Positions 8,104-15,470 of a stretch of 64,000 nucleotides of DNA are shown here, piece by piece. The notes under the pieces were generated by a model that saw only the letters and a list, made by a program, of their open reading frames with translations, was not told the origin of the DNA and searched no databases. Each line of letters starts with the position of its first letter. The stretch's first letter is position 1. The DNA lies in assembly GCA_049315325.1 (NCBI GenBank), contig JBMOKJ010000011.1:1-64000 (forward strand), read 5' to 3'. This stretch comes from CAXXIC01 sp049315325. GTDB taxonomy: Bacteria > Bacteroidota > Bacteroidia > Bacteroidales > UBA7332. The position numbers and the translations under genes were made by a program.

Positions 8104-11100
8104 ATGGAATTAGCAAGCAAATACAATCCCGCCGAAGTAGAGGGTAAATGGTATAAATATTGGATGGACAACAATCTGTTTGCCTCCAAACCCGACGGTC
8201 GCGAACCATATTGCATCGTCATTCCTCCGCCTAATGTGACCGGAGTACTACACATGGGTCACATGCTCAACAATACCATTCAGGACATTCTTGTGCGTCG
8301 TGCCCGCATGTTGGGTAAAAACGCTTGCTGGGTGCCCGGTACCGACCACGCTTCCATTGCTACCGAAGCCAAAGTGGTAAATAAACTCGCAGCCGAAGGA
8401 ATCAAGAAAACCGATCTTTCGCGCGAAGAGTTCCTCAAACATGCATGGCAATGGACCGACAAACACGGAGGCATCATCCTTGAGCAATTGAAGAAGCTCG
8501 GTGCATCGTGCGACTGGGAACGCACCTGCTTCACGATGGACGAGGTGCGCTCCGAAAGCGTACTGAAAGTCTTTGTCGATTTGTTCGAAAAAGGACTTAT
8601 CTACCGCGGTGTTCGCATGGTGAATTGGGATCCAAAAGCCTTGACTGCTCTTTCTGACGAAGAGGTGATTTTCAAAGAACAACAAGGTAAACTTTATTAT
8701 CTCAGATATAAAGTAAGCCCCCTAACCCCCAAAGGGGGAACAGAAAGTGACCCGAAATATCAGACCGCTAGAAATTCAACATATTCTCTTTTAAAGGAAA
8801 ATGCGAAAAATCTGAGAAAATTTTCAACAGAGGCAGAAAGCATTCTCTGGGAATCTCTTAGAGGAAAGCAAATTGAAAATTATAAATTTAGAAGACAACA
8901 TGTGATTGACGAATTTATCGTTGACTTTGTTTGTTTGTCAAATAAACTTATCGTTGAAGTAGATGGAGGATATCATCAAACTCCTGAGATTCAAGAGGCT
9001 GATAAACTAAGAACTGTGACTTTAGAAGAATTAGGGTATCGTGTAATCCGTTTTTCTAATGAAGAAGTTATTTCTGATGTTCAATCGGTGATACAAAAGA
9101 TTCAAACCGAACTCTTAAGCTCCCCCTTTGGGGGAGTTGAGGGGGCTGAGTATATCGTTGTAGCAACTACTCGTCCAGAAACAATCCTTGGTGATACCGC
9201 TATTTGTATTAACCCCAATGATCAGAGATATGCTTGGCTCAAGGGTCGTAAAGTAATTGTTCCATTGGTGAATCGCGAAATCCCTGTTATTCAGGACGAA
9301 TATGTGGATGTGGAATTCGGAACAGGTTGTCTGAAAGTGACGCCTGCGCACGACGTTAACGACTACATGTTAGGCGAGAAATACAACCTCGAAACCATCG
9401 ATATTTTCAATGATAATGGCACGTTGAACGCACACGGTGCTCAATATGCTGGAATGGATCGCTTCGATGTTCGCAAACAGATTGAGAAAGATTTGATCGA
9501 AGCCGATTTGATGGAAAAAGTGGAGGCTTACACCAACAAAGTAGGATTCTCTGAACGTACTGATGTGCCCATCGAACCCAAACTTTCAATGCAATGGTTC
9601 CTCAAAATGGAGCAATTGGCAAAACCGGCGTTGGATTCGGTGATGAACGACGACATCAAACTCGTGCCTGCAAAATTCAAAAACACCTACCGCCACTGGA
9701 TGGAGAATGTGAAAGATTGGTGTATTTCGCGTCAGCTTTGGTGGGGACACCGCATTCCGGCTTACTATGCGACCCCCCTCAATCCCCCCGAAGGGGGGAC
9801 TTTCAGACCAATAATCATCGTCGCAGAATCTGAAGAAAAGGCGATGGAAATTGCCAACCAGCACCCCTCCTTGGGAGGGGCAGGGGGAGGCTTTTCTCTT
9901 CGCCAAGACGAAGATTGCCTTGACACTTGGTTCTCCTCGTGGTTGTGGCCGATTTCCGTGTTCGATGGAATCAACAATCCTGAAAACGAGGAGATTAAAT
10001 ATTATTACCCAACCAACGATTTAGTGACCGGTCCCGATATTCTTTTCTTCTGGGTGGCTCGTATGATTATTTCGGGTTACGAATACCGCAACGAAATGCC
10101 GTTCGAGAATGTCTATCTGACAGGTATCGTGCGCGATAAATTAGGACGAAAAATGTCGAAATCGCTTGGTAATTCACCCGAACCGCTCGAATTGATTGAA
10201 ACTTTCGGAGCAGATGGTGTGCGTATGGGTATGATGCTTGCTGCTCCTGCAGGAAACGATATTCACTTCGACGAAGCACTTTGCGAGCAAGGTCGTAACT
10301 TCAATAATAAAATCTGGAATGCCTTCCGTTTGGTGAAAGGATGGGAGGTTGACGAAACGTTGGCTCAGCCTGAATCGGCTGCCATTGCTATCAAGTGGTT
10401 CGATGCGTTATTGAACCGCACCATCGCCGAAGTGAACGATTCGATGGACAAATACCGCATTTCGGAAGCGTTGATGGAAATCTACAAGCTCTTCTGGGAT
10501 GAGTTTTCGTCGTGGTACCTCGAAATGGTGAAGCCCGCATACCAACAGCCTATCGATAAAGCAACTTACGAGGCGACTCTCGGCTTTTTCGATGCGTTGC
10601 TCAAATTGCTTCATCCATACATGCCATTCATCACTGAAGAGCTTTGGCAAGCCACCTACGAGCGTGCAGAAGGCGAGAGCTTGATGACGCAGTTGTTGCC
10701 GGAAGCAAAATCGTTTGATGAAAATATCCTTATTAGATTTAATGAGTTAAAGGAAATAGTTAGAAACATAAGGGAAATTTATCAAAAAAATAACTTAAAT
10801 AAAAAAGATCACAATACGTTAATAGTTGATAGTTACACCGATTTTATTTTAGAATTTCAAGAAGTAATCTTAAAATTGACAAATGTCAGCGTTCATGATG
10901 AAATGGCGTCTGTTTTTGAGTCTACATTTCTAGTAAATGGAGAAAAGTATCGATTATCATTTGGCAAACTTAATCTTAATGATGAATTGGCAAAACTTAA
11001 TTCAGAATTAGAATATGAAAGAGGTAAATTAGATTTAGTATTAAAGAAACTAAATAACGAAAAATTTGTGGCTAACGCGAAAGAGTCTATAGTTGAAATA

Positions 11101-11181
11101 GAACGCAAAAAGAAATCTGATACTGAATCAAAAATTGCTACAATTGAAGAAGAAATCAAGAAAATCTTATTACTTTTATAA
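8104..11181 (+). CDS. valS: valyl-tRNA synthetase carrying in-frame insertions
   Basis: Charges tRNA-Val with valine and edits mischarged threonine. The class I signatures HMGH (about residue 50) and GRKMSKS (about 683) are intact, as are ATTRPETILGDTAICINP of the CP1 editing domain and the DEDCLDTWFSSWLWP block, so the enzyme should be functional. It is 1025 residues, roughly 150 more than usual for the phylum. The extra length is a DUF559 nuclease-like insertion at about residues 205-348, between GKLYYLRYKV and YIVVATTRPET, and two short repeat-encoded insertions at about 557-567 (PLNPPEGGT) and 587-596 (HPSLGGAGGG). From about codon 870 codon use becomes strongly AT-rich, and the C-terminal coiled coil (LNDELAKLNSELEYERGKLD) appears imported. 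A decayed copy of the original coiled-coil end lies at 12262-12348. Confidence 0.95.
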   Translation: MELASKYNPAEVEGKWYKYWMDNNLFASKPDGREPYCIVIPPPNVTGVLHMGHMLNNTIQDILVRRARMLGKNACWVPGTDHASIATEAKVVNKLAAEGIKKTDLSREEFLKHAWQWTDKHGGIILEQLKKLGASCDWERTCFTMDEVRSESVLKVFVDLFEKGLIYRGVRMVNWDPKALTALSDEEVIFKEQQGKLYYLRYKVSPLTPKGGTESDPKYQTARNSTYSLLKENAKNLRKFSTEAESILWESLRGKQIENYKFRRQHVIDEFIVDFVCLSNKLIVEVDGGYHQTPEIQEADKLRTVTLEELGYRVIRFSNEEVISDVQSVIQKIQTELLSSPFGGVEGAEYIVVATTRPETILGDTAICINPNDQRYAWLKGRKVIVPLVNREIPVIQDEYVDVEFGTGCLKVTPAHDVNDYMLGEKYNLETIDIFNDNGTLNAHGAQYAGMDRFDVRKQIEKDLIEADLMEKVEAYTNKVGFSERTDVPIEPKLSMQWFLKMEQLAKPALDSVMNDDIKLVPAKFKNTYRHWMENVKDWCISRQLWWGHRIPAYYATPLNPPEGGTFRPIIIVAESEEKAMEIANQHPSLGGAGGGFSLRQDEDCLDTWFSSWLWPISVFDGINNPENEEIKYYYPTNDLVTGPDILFFWVARMIISGYEYRNEMPFENVYLTGIVRDKLGRKMSKSLGNSPEPLELIETFGADGVRMGMMLAAPAGNDIHFDEALCEQGRNFNNKIWNAFRLVKGWEVDETLAQPESAAIAIKWFDALLNRTIAEVNDSMDKYRISEALMEIYKLFWDEFSSWYLEMVKPAYQQPIDKATYEATLGFFDALLKLLHPYMPFITEELWQATYERAEGESLMTQLLPEAKSFDENILIRFNELKEIVRNIREIYQKNNLNKKDHNTLIVDSYTDFILEFQEVILKLTNVSVHDEMASVFESTFLVNGEKYRLSFGKLNLNDELAKLNSELEYERGKLDLVLKKLNNEKFVANAKESIVEIERKKKSDTESKIATIEEEIKKILLLL
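8717..9146 (+). mobile_element. DUF559 domain element inserted in frame in valS
   Basis: A 430-bp segment bounded by inverted copies of one palindrome: left 8717-8741 (gccccctaacccccaaaggg, then ggaac), right 9119-9146 (gctccccctttgggggagtt, then gaggggg). The reading frame stays open throughout and encodes a DUF559/Vsr-like PD-(D/E)xK nuclease domain: LRKFSTEAESILWESLRGKQ, then FRRQHVIDEFIVDFVC, then KLIVEVDGGYH (conserved Asp and Glu-x-Asp), and ELGYRVIRFSNEEV. It is lower in GC than the surrounding valS. It lies in a loop between two beta strands of the editing domain. The ends match the ends of the family A intergenic repeats, so DUF559 may be the protein partner of these repeats; that link is inference. 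Confidence 0.8.
9772..9803 (+). repeat. palindromic repeat inserted in frame in valS (second site)
   Basis: acccccctcaatccccccga followed by aggggggacttt: the same left-end consensus as the DUF559 element and the family A repeats. It encodes TPLNPPEGGTF between HRIPAYYA and IIIVAESEE, where valyl-tRNA synthetases have a variable loop. Confidence 0.8.
9862..9891 (+). repeat. palindromic repeat inserted in frame in valS (third site)
   Basis: cacccctccttgggaggggc followed by agggggaggc: a right-end-type copy of the GC-rich palindrome. It encodes HPSLGGAGGG between EKAMEIANQ and SLRQDEDCLDTWFS. The valS frame remains open across it. Confidence 0.8.
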
Positions 11182-12261
11182 TTTTAATTTTTAAGTGACT
11201 AGCCTGTGTAAATCGACTGTTATGAGACGCTTAACCCTAATTTATTTTTTAATGATTGTCGGTGTTCTTTATTCACAAGATACCAAAACAATTGCTTCTA
11301 ATATTCTAAAATCAACGGTGTCGATAGTTGTGAAAGATGCTAATTCGCAGACACTTGGCTTGGGTTCTGGATTTATTATTGAAAATGGTCTCGTTGTTAC
11401 GAATGTACACGTTATTAAAGGAGCGAAATCGGTTTATATTAAGAATATGGATTCTTCTGTTGAATATAAATCATTAGGCTATGTTGCAATTGACAAAAAA
11501 AATGATTTAGTGATTTTGAAAGTTCCATCTCTGACTGGACAATCACTTCAATTCTCAAATAATACACAAGAAGTTGGAGAAAAAATTTATGTAGTTGGAA
11601 ATCCTTCTGGTTTATCTGGCACTTTTACGGACGGTCTTATTAGTGGCATTCGTGATTTCGAAAGCAGGAAACTTATACAAATTTCAGCCCCAATATCTCC
11701 AGGTAGTAGTGGTGGCCCAGTTGTTAATGGTGATTCTGAATTAGTTGGTATTTCGGTTGGAGGTATGAGAGATGGTCAGAATCTTAATTTTTGTATTCCA
11801 GTTGAATATCTGAAAACTTTGTATGGGAGAATTACTGTTCTAAGTCCATTTAATATTAGGTCTGAACCAGAGCCAAAACAAGCTGTTTACTCTGGAATAA
11901 GAAGTAGTGTAGTAGTTCGAAGTTTAGAAATAGAACGAGAATCTGATAGTTCATCTTTATTACAAGTAGCTTCTTTTTCAATTTTTAACAATTTATCCAA
12001 ACCTATTGCAAACGTTAAAATTCTATTTATTATATATGATACCCGTGGTATTCCTGTTGACAATAAAGAGGTAACTTTTCTTGAAAATAATAATTTGAGA
12101 ATTGATAGTTTTGGTGGTTTTATATTGCCAAAGTTAGCAAAGCGTGTTTACCCATTTGGCAGTTATGGTATTTCAGTTACAATGAATCGGAAAGAAAGAA
12201 TAGAAATTCGAGTTCTTGACTATGATGTTATTGAAGAAAATTAAATTTTTCTAAATTATTG
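10715..12261 (+). other. probable imported segment: valS 3' end plus protease gene
   Basis: From about 10715 the DNA changes from moderately GC-rich valS codons to strongly AT-rich codons (AAT, AAA, TTA, GAT), and stays so through the end of valS and the whole protease gene. At 12262 valS-like coding text resumes as a decayed copy of the original 3' end, followed at once by a terminator. The simplest reading is a 1.5-kb insertion that carried a replacement valS 3' end so that the host gene stayed whole, with the protease as passenger. The exact left boundary is uncertain by some tens of bases. Confidence 0.65.
11222..12244 (+). CDS. exported trypsin-like serine protease (S1C/HtrA type)
   Basis: About 340 residues from ATG 11222; the nine in-frame codons before it lack signal character. 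A signal peptide (LIYFLMIVGVLYSQ) indicates export. The protease domain carries the full triad: His in VVTNVHVIKGA, Asp in KKNDLVILKV, and Ser in SPGSSGGPVV, as in HtrA/Deg proteases. No PDZ domain follows. Instead the last 130 or so residues (from VVVRSLEIERESDSSSLLQV) look like an all-beta, FxLYD-like extracellular module. It starts about 40 bp after the valS stop and is AT-rich like the imported valS 3' end, so the two probably arrived together. Its target is unknown. A role in protein quality control or in conflict with foreign elements are both possible and unproven. Confidence 0.85.
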   Translation: MRRLTLIYFLMIVGVLYSQDTKTIASNILKSTVSIVVKDANSQTLGLGSGFIIENGLVVTNVHVIKGAKSVYIKNMDSSVEYKSLGYVAIDKKNDLVILKVPSLTGQSLQFSNNTQEVGEKIYVVGNPSGLSGTFTDGLISGIRDFESRKLIQISAPISPGSSGGPVVNGDSELVGISVGGMRDGQNLNFCIPVEYLKTLYGRITVLSPFNIRSEPEPKQAVYSGIRSSVVVRSLEIERESDSSSLLQVASFSIFNNLSKPIANVKILFIIYDTRGIPVDNKEVTFLENNNLRIDSFGGFILPKLAKRVYPFGSYGISVTMNRKERIEIRVLDYDVIEEN

Positions 12262-12348
12262 GTTGTCGATGCCGAACGTAAAAAGCAATAGGATGCCGAA
12301 AGCAAAATCAAATCGATAAAAGAGAATATAGCAGCTTTGCAGAAATGA
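12262..12348 (+). pseudogene. decayed original 3' end of valS
   Basis: Reading in the frame beginning at 12262 gives VVDAERKKQ, stop, DAESKIKSIKENIAALQK, stop. This is the standard C-terminal end of valyl-tRNA synthetase and aligns with IVEIERKKKSDTESKIATIE at the end of the intact gene. One in-frame TAG has replaced a sense codon. Few codons upstream in the same frame keep similarity. It is followed 6 bp later by a terminator hairpin that presumably once ended the valS transcript. Confidence 0.85.
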
Positions 12349-12354
12349 TATAGG

Positions 12355-12391
12355 AATCCCCGATGAACGCTGGTTTATCGGGGATTTGTTT
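12355..12391. terminator. terminator between valS remnant and marR
   Basis: A perfect 10-bp stem (aatccccgat with atcggggatt) with a 12-nt loop and a TGTTTTATTT tail on the plus strand. It lies directly after the valS remnant and abuts the marR stop, so it may serve both strands. Confidence 0.8.
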
Positions 12392-12840
12392 TATTTGCCA
12401 AGAAGGGTAAGTAGTTGGCTGTTGAATTCTGGAGTTTTTTCTGCTAACGATGCGAAAAATGCGTTGTCGAAATCTTCAACTACCCGAACGGCTTTTCCTA
12501 CCACATCTATTCCTTTTTCCGTTAACACGATTACCTTGGCACGTGTGTCTGTGGAGTGCTCCTTACGTTGAATCAGATTTTTTGTTTGGAGAGTTCGTAG
12601 AACGGTCGAAGTAGTCATTGGGTCAATTTTGGTATGGTTCGATAGGCTAATTTGCGTGACTTCCTCTTTTTGCAAATTGAGCCAGTGCGAACTGGCCAAC
12701 AACACAAACTGTGCGTGAGTCAAGTCAAATTGTTCCAATGCTTTTCGCAGTTCGCGCTGCCACAAATTGGTTACCTGCCAAAGCAAAAAACCAGAGCTCT
12801 CTTCTGCTTTCTCTACCTGAAATGGACTATTCTCCTGCAT
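12391..12840 (-). CDS. MarR-family transcriptional regulator
   Basis: 149 residues from ATG 12840 (an upstream in-frame TTG is less likely). The winged-helix core is visible: LTHAQFVLLASSHWL, then EVTQISLSNHTKIDPMTTST for the recognition region, VLRTLQTKNLIQRKE, and the wing with STDTRAKVIVLTEKG. Such proteins bind palindromic sites as dimers and often respond to small phenolic or oxidising compounds. It is the last gene of a three-gene operon: its start overlaps the end of the EVE-domain gene by 14 bp. No ligand can be inferred. Confidence 0.88.
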   Translation of the reverse strand: MQENSPFQVEKAEESSGFLLWQVTNLWQRELRKALEQFDLTHAQFVLLASSHWLNLQKEEVTQISLSNHTKIDPMTTSTVLRTLQTKNLIQRKEHSTDTRAKVIVLTEKGIDVVGKAVRVVEDFDNAFFASLAEKTPEFNSQLLTLLGK

Positions 12841-13264
12841 AATTCTCAAGCATTTTTACACATATTTTGTTGAAATCGCTTTCTGTAATTTCTAAAAATC
12901 CGAACCGAAACGGATATCCCCAACTCTTTTTATTTTGAATAAAACTCAATTCGTCAATCAATGGAAGAATCGAAACCTCATCACATTCGTAGAAATTCAC
13001 GTCTCTGCGGTACGGAATAAAATCTTCTTCCATTTGAAACTGATAGACCTGTTCGTTCGCAATCTGCCCAATGGCTGTAAATGATTGGCATTTTTCGTCG
13101 CCATTCATCGAAAGTTTGGGCGAATAAAAGATTACCCAGTCGTTTGGTCTCATTCTTTTCAATGGTGCCGCTTTCCCGTGACAAACCTGCATAAAGCCTC
13201 CTGCTACCCCACGCATGGTGTGGTCTTTCGAAACCACTGCAATCCAGTAACGCTCCGTCGTCAT
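12827..13264 (-). CDS. EVE domain protein
   Basis: 145 residues starting MTTERYWIAVVSKDHTMRGV. This opening, the KAAPLKRMRPNDWVIFYSPK block and the late PYRRDVNFYECDEV segment match the EVE/PUA-like (UPF0310) family, whose members bind modified bases in DNA or RNA. The start ATG overlaps the stop of the SRPBCC gene (ATGA), which fixes the start and argues for translational coupling. A longer in-frame start upstream would overlap the neighbour by 80 bp and is unlikely. The role here is unknown; EVE domains are known both in housekeeping contexts and in modification-dependent restriction systems, and no nuclease partner is nearby. Confidence 0.85.
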   Translation of the reverse strand: MTTERYWIAVVSKDHTMRGVAGGFMQVCHGKAAPLKRMRPNDWVIFYSPKLSMNGDEKCQSFTAIGQIANEQVYQFQMEEDFIPYRRDVNFYECDEVSILPLIDELSFIQNKKSWGYPFRFGFLEITESDFNKICVKMLENYAGE

Positions 13265-13680
13265 ATCGTTTTGGCTTTGTCTATCAGTCTTTGTATCTGC
13301 ACTTTGCCACCGCCTATTTGTCCCTTGCCGATAACCTTGCTCCAAAGAAAAGTCAACAATCCGCTGATTCGAATCTCCATCGCAATTTCAACACCTTTCG
13401 ATGTTTCACTCAGCGTATGAATCGTCTCCATTTTTGCCAATGGCAGGTGCGAAATATCTGCAAAGATAGCAGGTTTGTCGAATTGCGTAATGGTGATACG
13501 GGTTTTTGGCCCACCTTTTGGTTTTAGGTAGAAATCAGCATTCAACCGAGGTTCGCCATCCAATTTTGTCCATTCTAGTTCGTCATCCCATTCGTTCCAG
13601 CGGTTGATATTTGTCAAAACTGCCCAGATTTGTTCTCTGGTCGCTTCATTTGTTTGGATTGTGAGTGATTTGTGCCACAT
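13261..13680 (-). CDS. SRPBCC (polyketide cyclase-like) protein
   Basis: 139 residues from MWHKSLTIQTNEATREQIWAV. The pattern of an opening 'exchange' strand, a helix ending VLTNINRWNEWDDELEW, and later strands is that of the START/SRPBCC fold (polyketide cyclase/dehydrase group), which binds hydrophobic ligands in a deep pocket. No catalytic residues can be named. It is first in the operon with the EVE and MarR genes. The in-frame extension to 13740 contains a hydrophobic stretch but no good start context, so ATG 13680 is preferred. Confidence 0.8.
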   Translation of the reverse strand: MWHKSLTIQTNEATREQIWAVLTNINRWNEWDDELEWTKLDGEPRLNADFYLKPKGGPKTRITITQFDKPAIFADISHLPLAKMETIHTLSETSKGVEIAMEIRISGLLTFLWSKVIGKGQIGGGKVQIQRLIDKAKTI

Positions 13681-13850
13681 ATCTTTTGCATTTATATTGA
13701 TAATAAGTGCAAATATAATAAGTATGCATATAAAATGCAAATTTTTTTGAAATTTATTCGAAATACCTTAATGTTTACCCCATTAATGTGAGTTAAGTTG
13801 GTTAAGTTGCAACTCTTTTACCGCTGATTTTGTTTATTCTGTATAATTCC

Positions 13851-13858
13851 TATCTTTG
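13851..13858 (+). promoter_or_regulatory. -7 box for the DUF6340 lipoprotein gene
   Basis: TATCTTTG, a perfect TAnnTTTG match, 20 bp before the start codon, with a TTTTG -33-like stretch about 18 bp upstream. Confidence 0.65.
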
Positions 13859-13878
13859 TGAACAGATAAACACGTAAA

Positions 13879-14919
13879 ATGATGATTTCTCGGATTCTGT
13901 TATTTATCTTTGCTACTGTTATCCTTTCGGCTTGCGAAACCACTTCATTCATTTCGTTGGAGGTTCAACGACCGGCTGAGGTCAATTTTTCTGCGCCTGT
14001 AAAAATGATTGTCGTTGTAGATAACGCTGTTTCTCAACCTAATAATTTTGGTCATTTAGTTTATGCTTTTCAAAAAAAACAAGATAATCTATCTTTTGAT
14101 GCAGAGGCTTTCAGAAGGCTGTTTGTGAACAACCTTGTTCAAAAGTTGAAGTCAGATAATAAAATTCCTGTTTCGTCTAGTCGAATCTATTCTTCTAAAA
14201 CGTACAACGAGTCTAAAGCGTTAGAGTCATCTGAAGTAAAAGCGATTATCTCTTCAACCGGAACTGAAGTGATTATTTCTGTGGATAATAGTCTAATTGC
14301 AAGTCTGTACCGACTAAATTATGTTCACGACGAGAACCTTTACCGGTTGACATTCGATGCATCTCATTCGACTGCTTTGAATGTTTTTGAGAAAGTAGGG
14401 GATTCTATCGTAATGAATAAAGTCATACATAAGGATTCGCTTTATTGGGAGACATTTGATTATTCTTCCGAAGCTGTAGTTGTGCGATTCCCAGATAAGA
14501 AAATCTGCATGGAAGATTTGATTAATCATAGTATTGAAAGTTTGTGCAAGAAACTGTTTTCAAATAAAGAAATTGTACAACGAACCATTTATGGAACTGG
14601 CATTAGCAATATGCTTGATGCAACTCGTTATGCAAAACAGAATAAATGGACAGAGGCTTCGTGCATTTGGGAATATGAATTTGAAATCAGCAAAAATAAT
14701 AGATTAAAAGGATTTTGTGCGGCAAATTTAGCATTGTATAACGAGGTTATTGATCAATTTGATCAGGCTATCTATTGGGCTAATGTTGCGAAAGGCAACT
14801 TTCAAAAGGACGAGAAAAGTAGGATTAATAGCGATGATAAAAGTATGGATTCATATATAAATGATCTCAAACAGAGAAAAGTTGAGGTCACATTGCTGGA
14901 ACAACAAAAAGACAATTAA
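13879..14919 (+). CDS. DUF6340-like lipoprotein
   Basis: 346 residues. A signal sequence ends in a lipobox (VILSAC), followed by ETTSFISLEVQRPAEVNF. This opening and the central RLTFDASHSTALNVFE region fit the Bacteroidota lipoprotein family DUF6340, of unknown function. Around residues 235-310 there is helical, TPR-like text (ARYAKQNKWTEASCIWEYEF and EVIDQFDQAIYWANVAKG), typical of the C-terminal half of this family. Either of the first two Met codons can be the start. The next gene begins 14 bp after its stop, so they are cotranscribed. Confidence 0.7.
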   Translation: MMISRILLFIFATVILSACETTSFISLEVQRPAEVNFSAPVKMIVVVDNAVSQPNNFGHLVYAFQKKQDNLSFDAEAFRRLFVNNLVQKLKSDNKIPVSSSRIYSSKTYNESKALESSEVKAIISSTGTEVIISVDNSLIASLYRLNYVHDENLYRLTFDASHSTALNVFEKVGDSIVMNKVIHKDSLYWETFDYSSEAVVVRFPDKKICMEDLINHSIESLCKKLFSNKEIVQRTIYGTGISNMLDATRYAKQNKWTEASCIWEYEFEISKNNRLKGFCAANLALYNEVIDQFDQAIYWANVAKGNFQKDEKSRINSDDKSMDSYINDLKQRKVEVTLLEQQKDN

Positions 14920-14933
14920 ATAAAATAGAAGAT

Positions 14934-15389
14934 ATGACGCCACAGACATTAGCCGTAAAAGCTAGTTTAGCTAAATCGTTGGTAGTAGCATTTGAAAACT
15001 GTAAACGTAACGAAAAGCTTGAAACGCTAACAGATTTGTATGTTCAGGTTAATACATTGTCTAATGAAATAGCATTTTACGACGATGAAGAAGAATTGCT
15101 AACGCAGTTTAAGTTTAGTCCTGATGCGATGGACTCAGATTCGGAAGAGTCTGCTTATGATGTGGTCGCTTCTTTGTTGAGGGAATTGATTGACACTGTT
15201 GATTTCGAAGAAAGCATCGAAGTGTTTGAATTGGTCAAGCCGTTTTCATTACTTGTTGTAGATGAGAATTTCGAACACCAAAGTGAAGTATACATACTCG
15301 ATGCTGGTGAAATAGTTGTTGAAGATTCGCTGTTTGCTGGAGTAGATAAAGAATTAGATGATTTCCTGAATCACTTGCTCGAAGAGTGA
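14934..15389 (+). CDS. acidic protein of unknown function
   Basis: 151 residues, not recognised. It lacks a signal peptide and membrane segments, so it is probably cytosolic. It is strongly acidic (DDEEELLTQF, DSDSEESAYD, an LNHLLEE end) and mostly helical in its first half (LAVKASLAKSLVVAFENCKR). It begins 14 bp after the DUF6340 lipoprotein gene and shares its promoter. A bidirectional terminator follows immediately, so the pair forms a complete two-gene unit. Codon use is like its neighbours. Confidence 0.7.
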   Translation: MTPQTLAVKASLAKSLVVAFENCKRNEKLETLTDLYVQVNTLSNEIAFYDDEEELLTQFKFSPDAMDSDSEESAYDVVASLLRELIDTVDFEESIEVFELVKPFSLLVVDENFEHQSEVYILDAGEIVVEDSLFAGVDKELDDFLNHLLEE

Positions 15390-15403
15390 TCAAGATAAAA
15401 TGC

Positions 15404-15436
15404 AAAAGAGGCGGTCTGTTACGATCGCCTCTTTTT
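15404..15436. terminator. rho-independent terminator
   Basis: A perfect 10-bp stem (aaaagaggcg with cgcctctttt) and a T-run on the plus strand. It closes the DUF6340 operon, and the A-run on the other arm may also serve the M23 peptidase gene on the minus strand. Confidence 0.85.
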
Positions 15437-15470
15437 CGTTAGGTATTGATTTGTTGCTGATTTGTTTTAA

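Noticed and set aside
8717..9146. The DUF559 insertion as an intein
   Set aside because: No N-terminal Cys/Ser splice block, no C-terminal His-Asn, and the domain matches DUF559, not Hint. It also carries palindromes at both ends.
8104..11181. valS as a pseudogene
   Set aside because: The frame is open for 1025 codons, both class I signatures and the editing-domain motifs are intact, and insertions fall in variable loops.
11222..12244. Protease as an intracellular defence effector
   Set aside because: It has a signal peptide and no fused or adjacent sensor, nuclease or NTPase gene.
12827..13264. EVE protein as part of a modification-dependent restriction system
   Set aside because: Neighbours are SRPBCC and MarR; no nuclease or GTPase partner in the operon.
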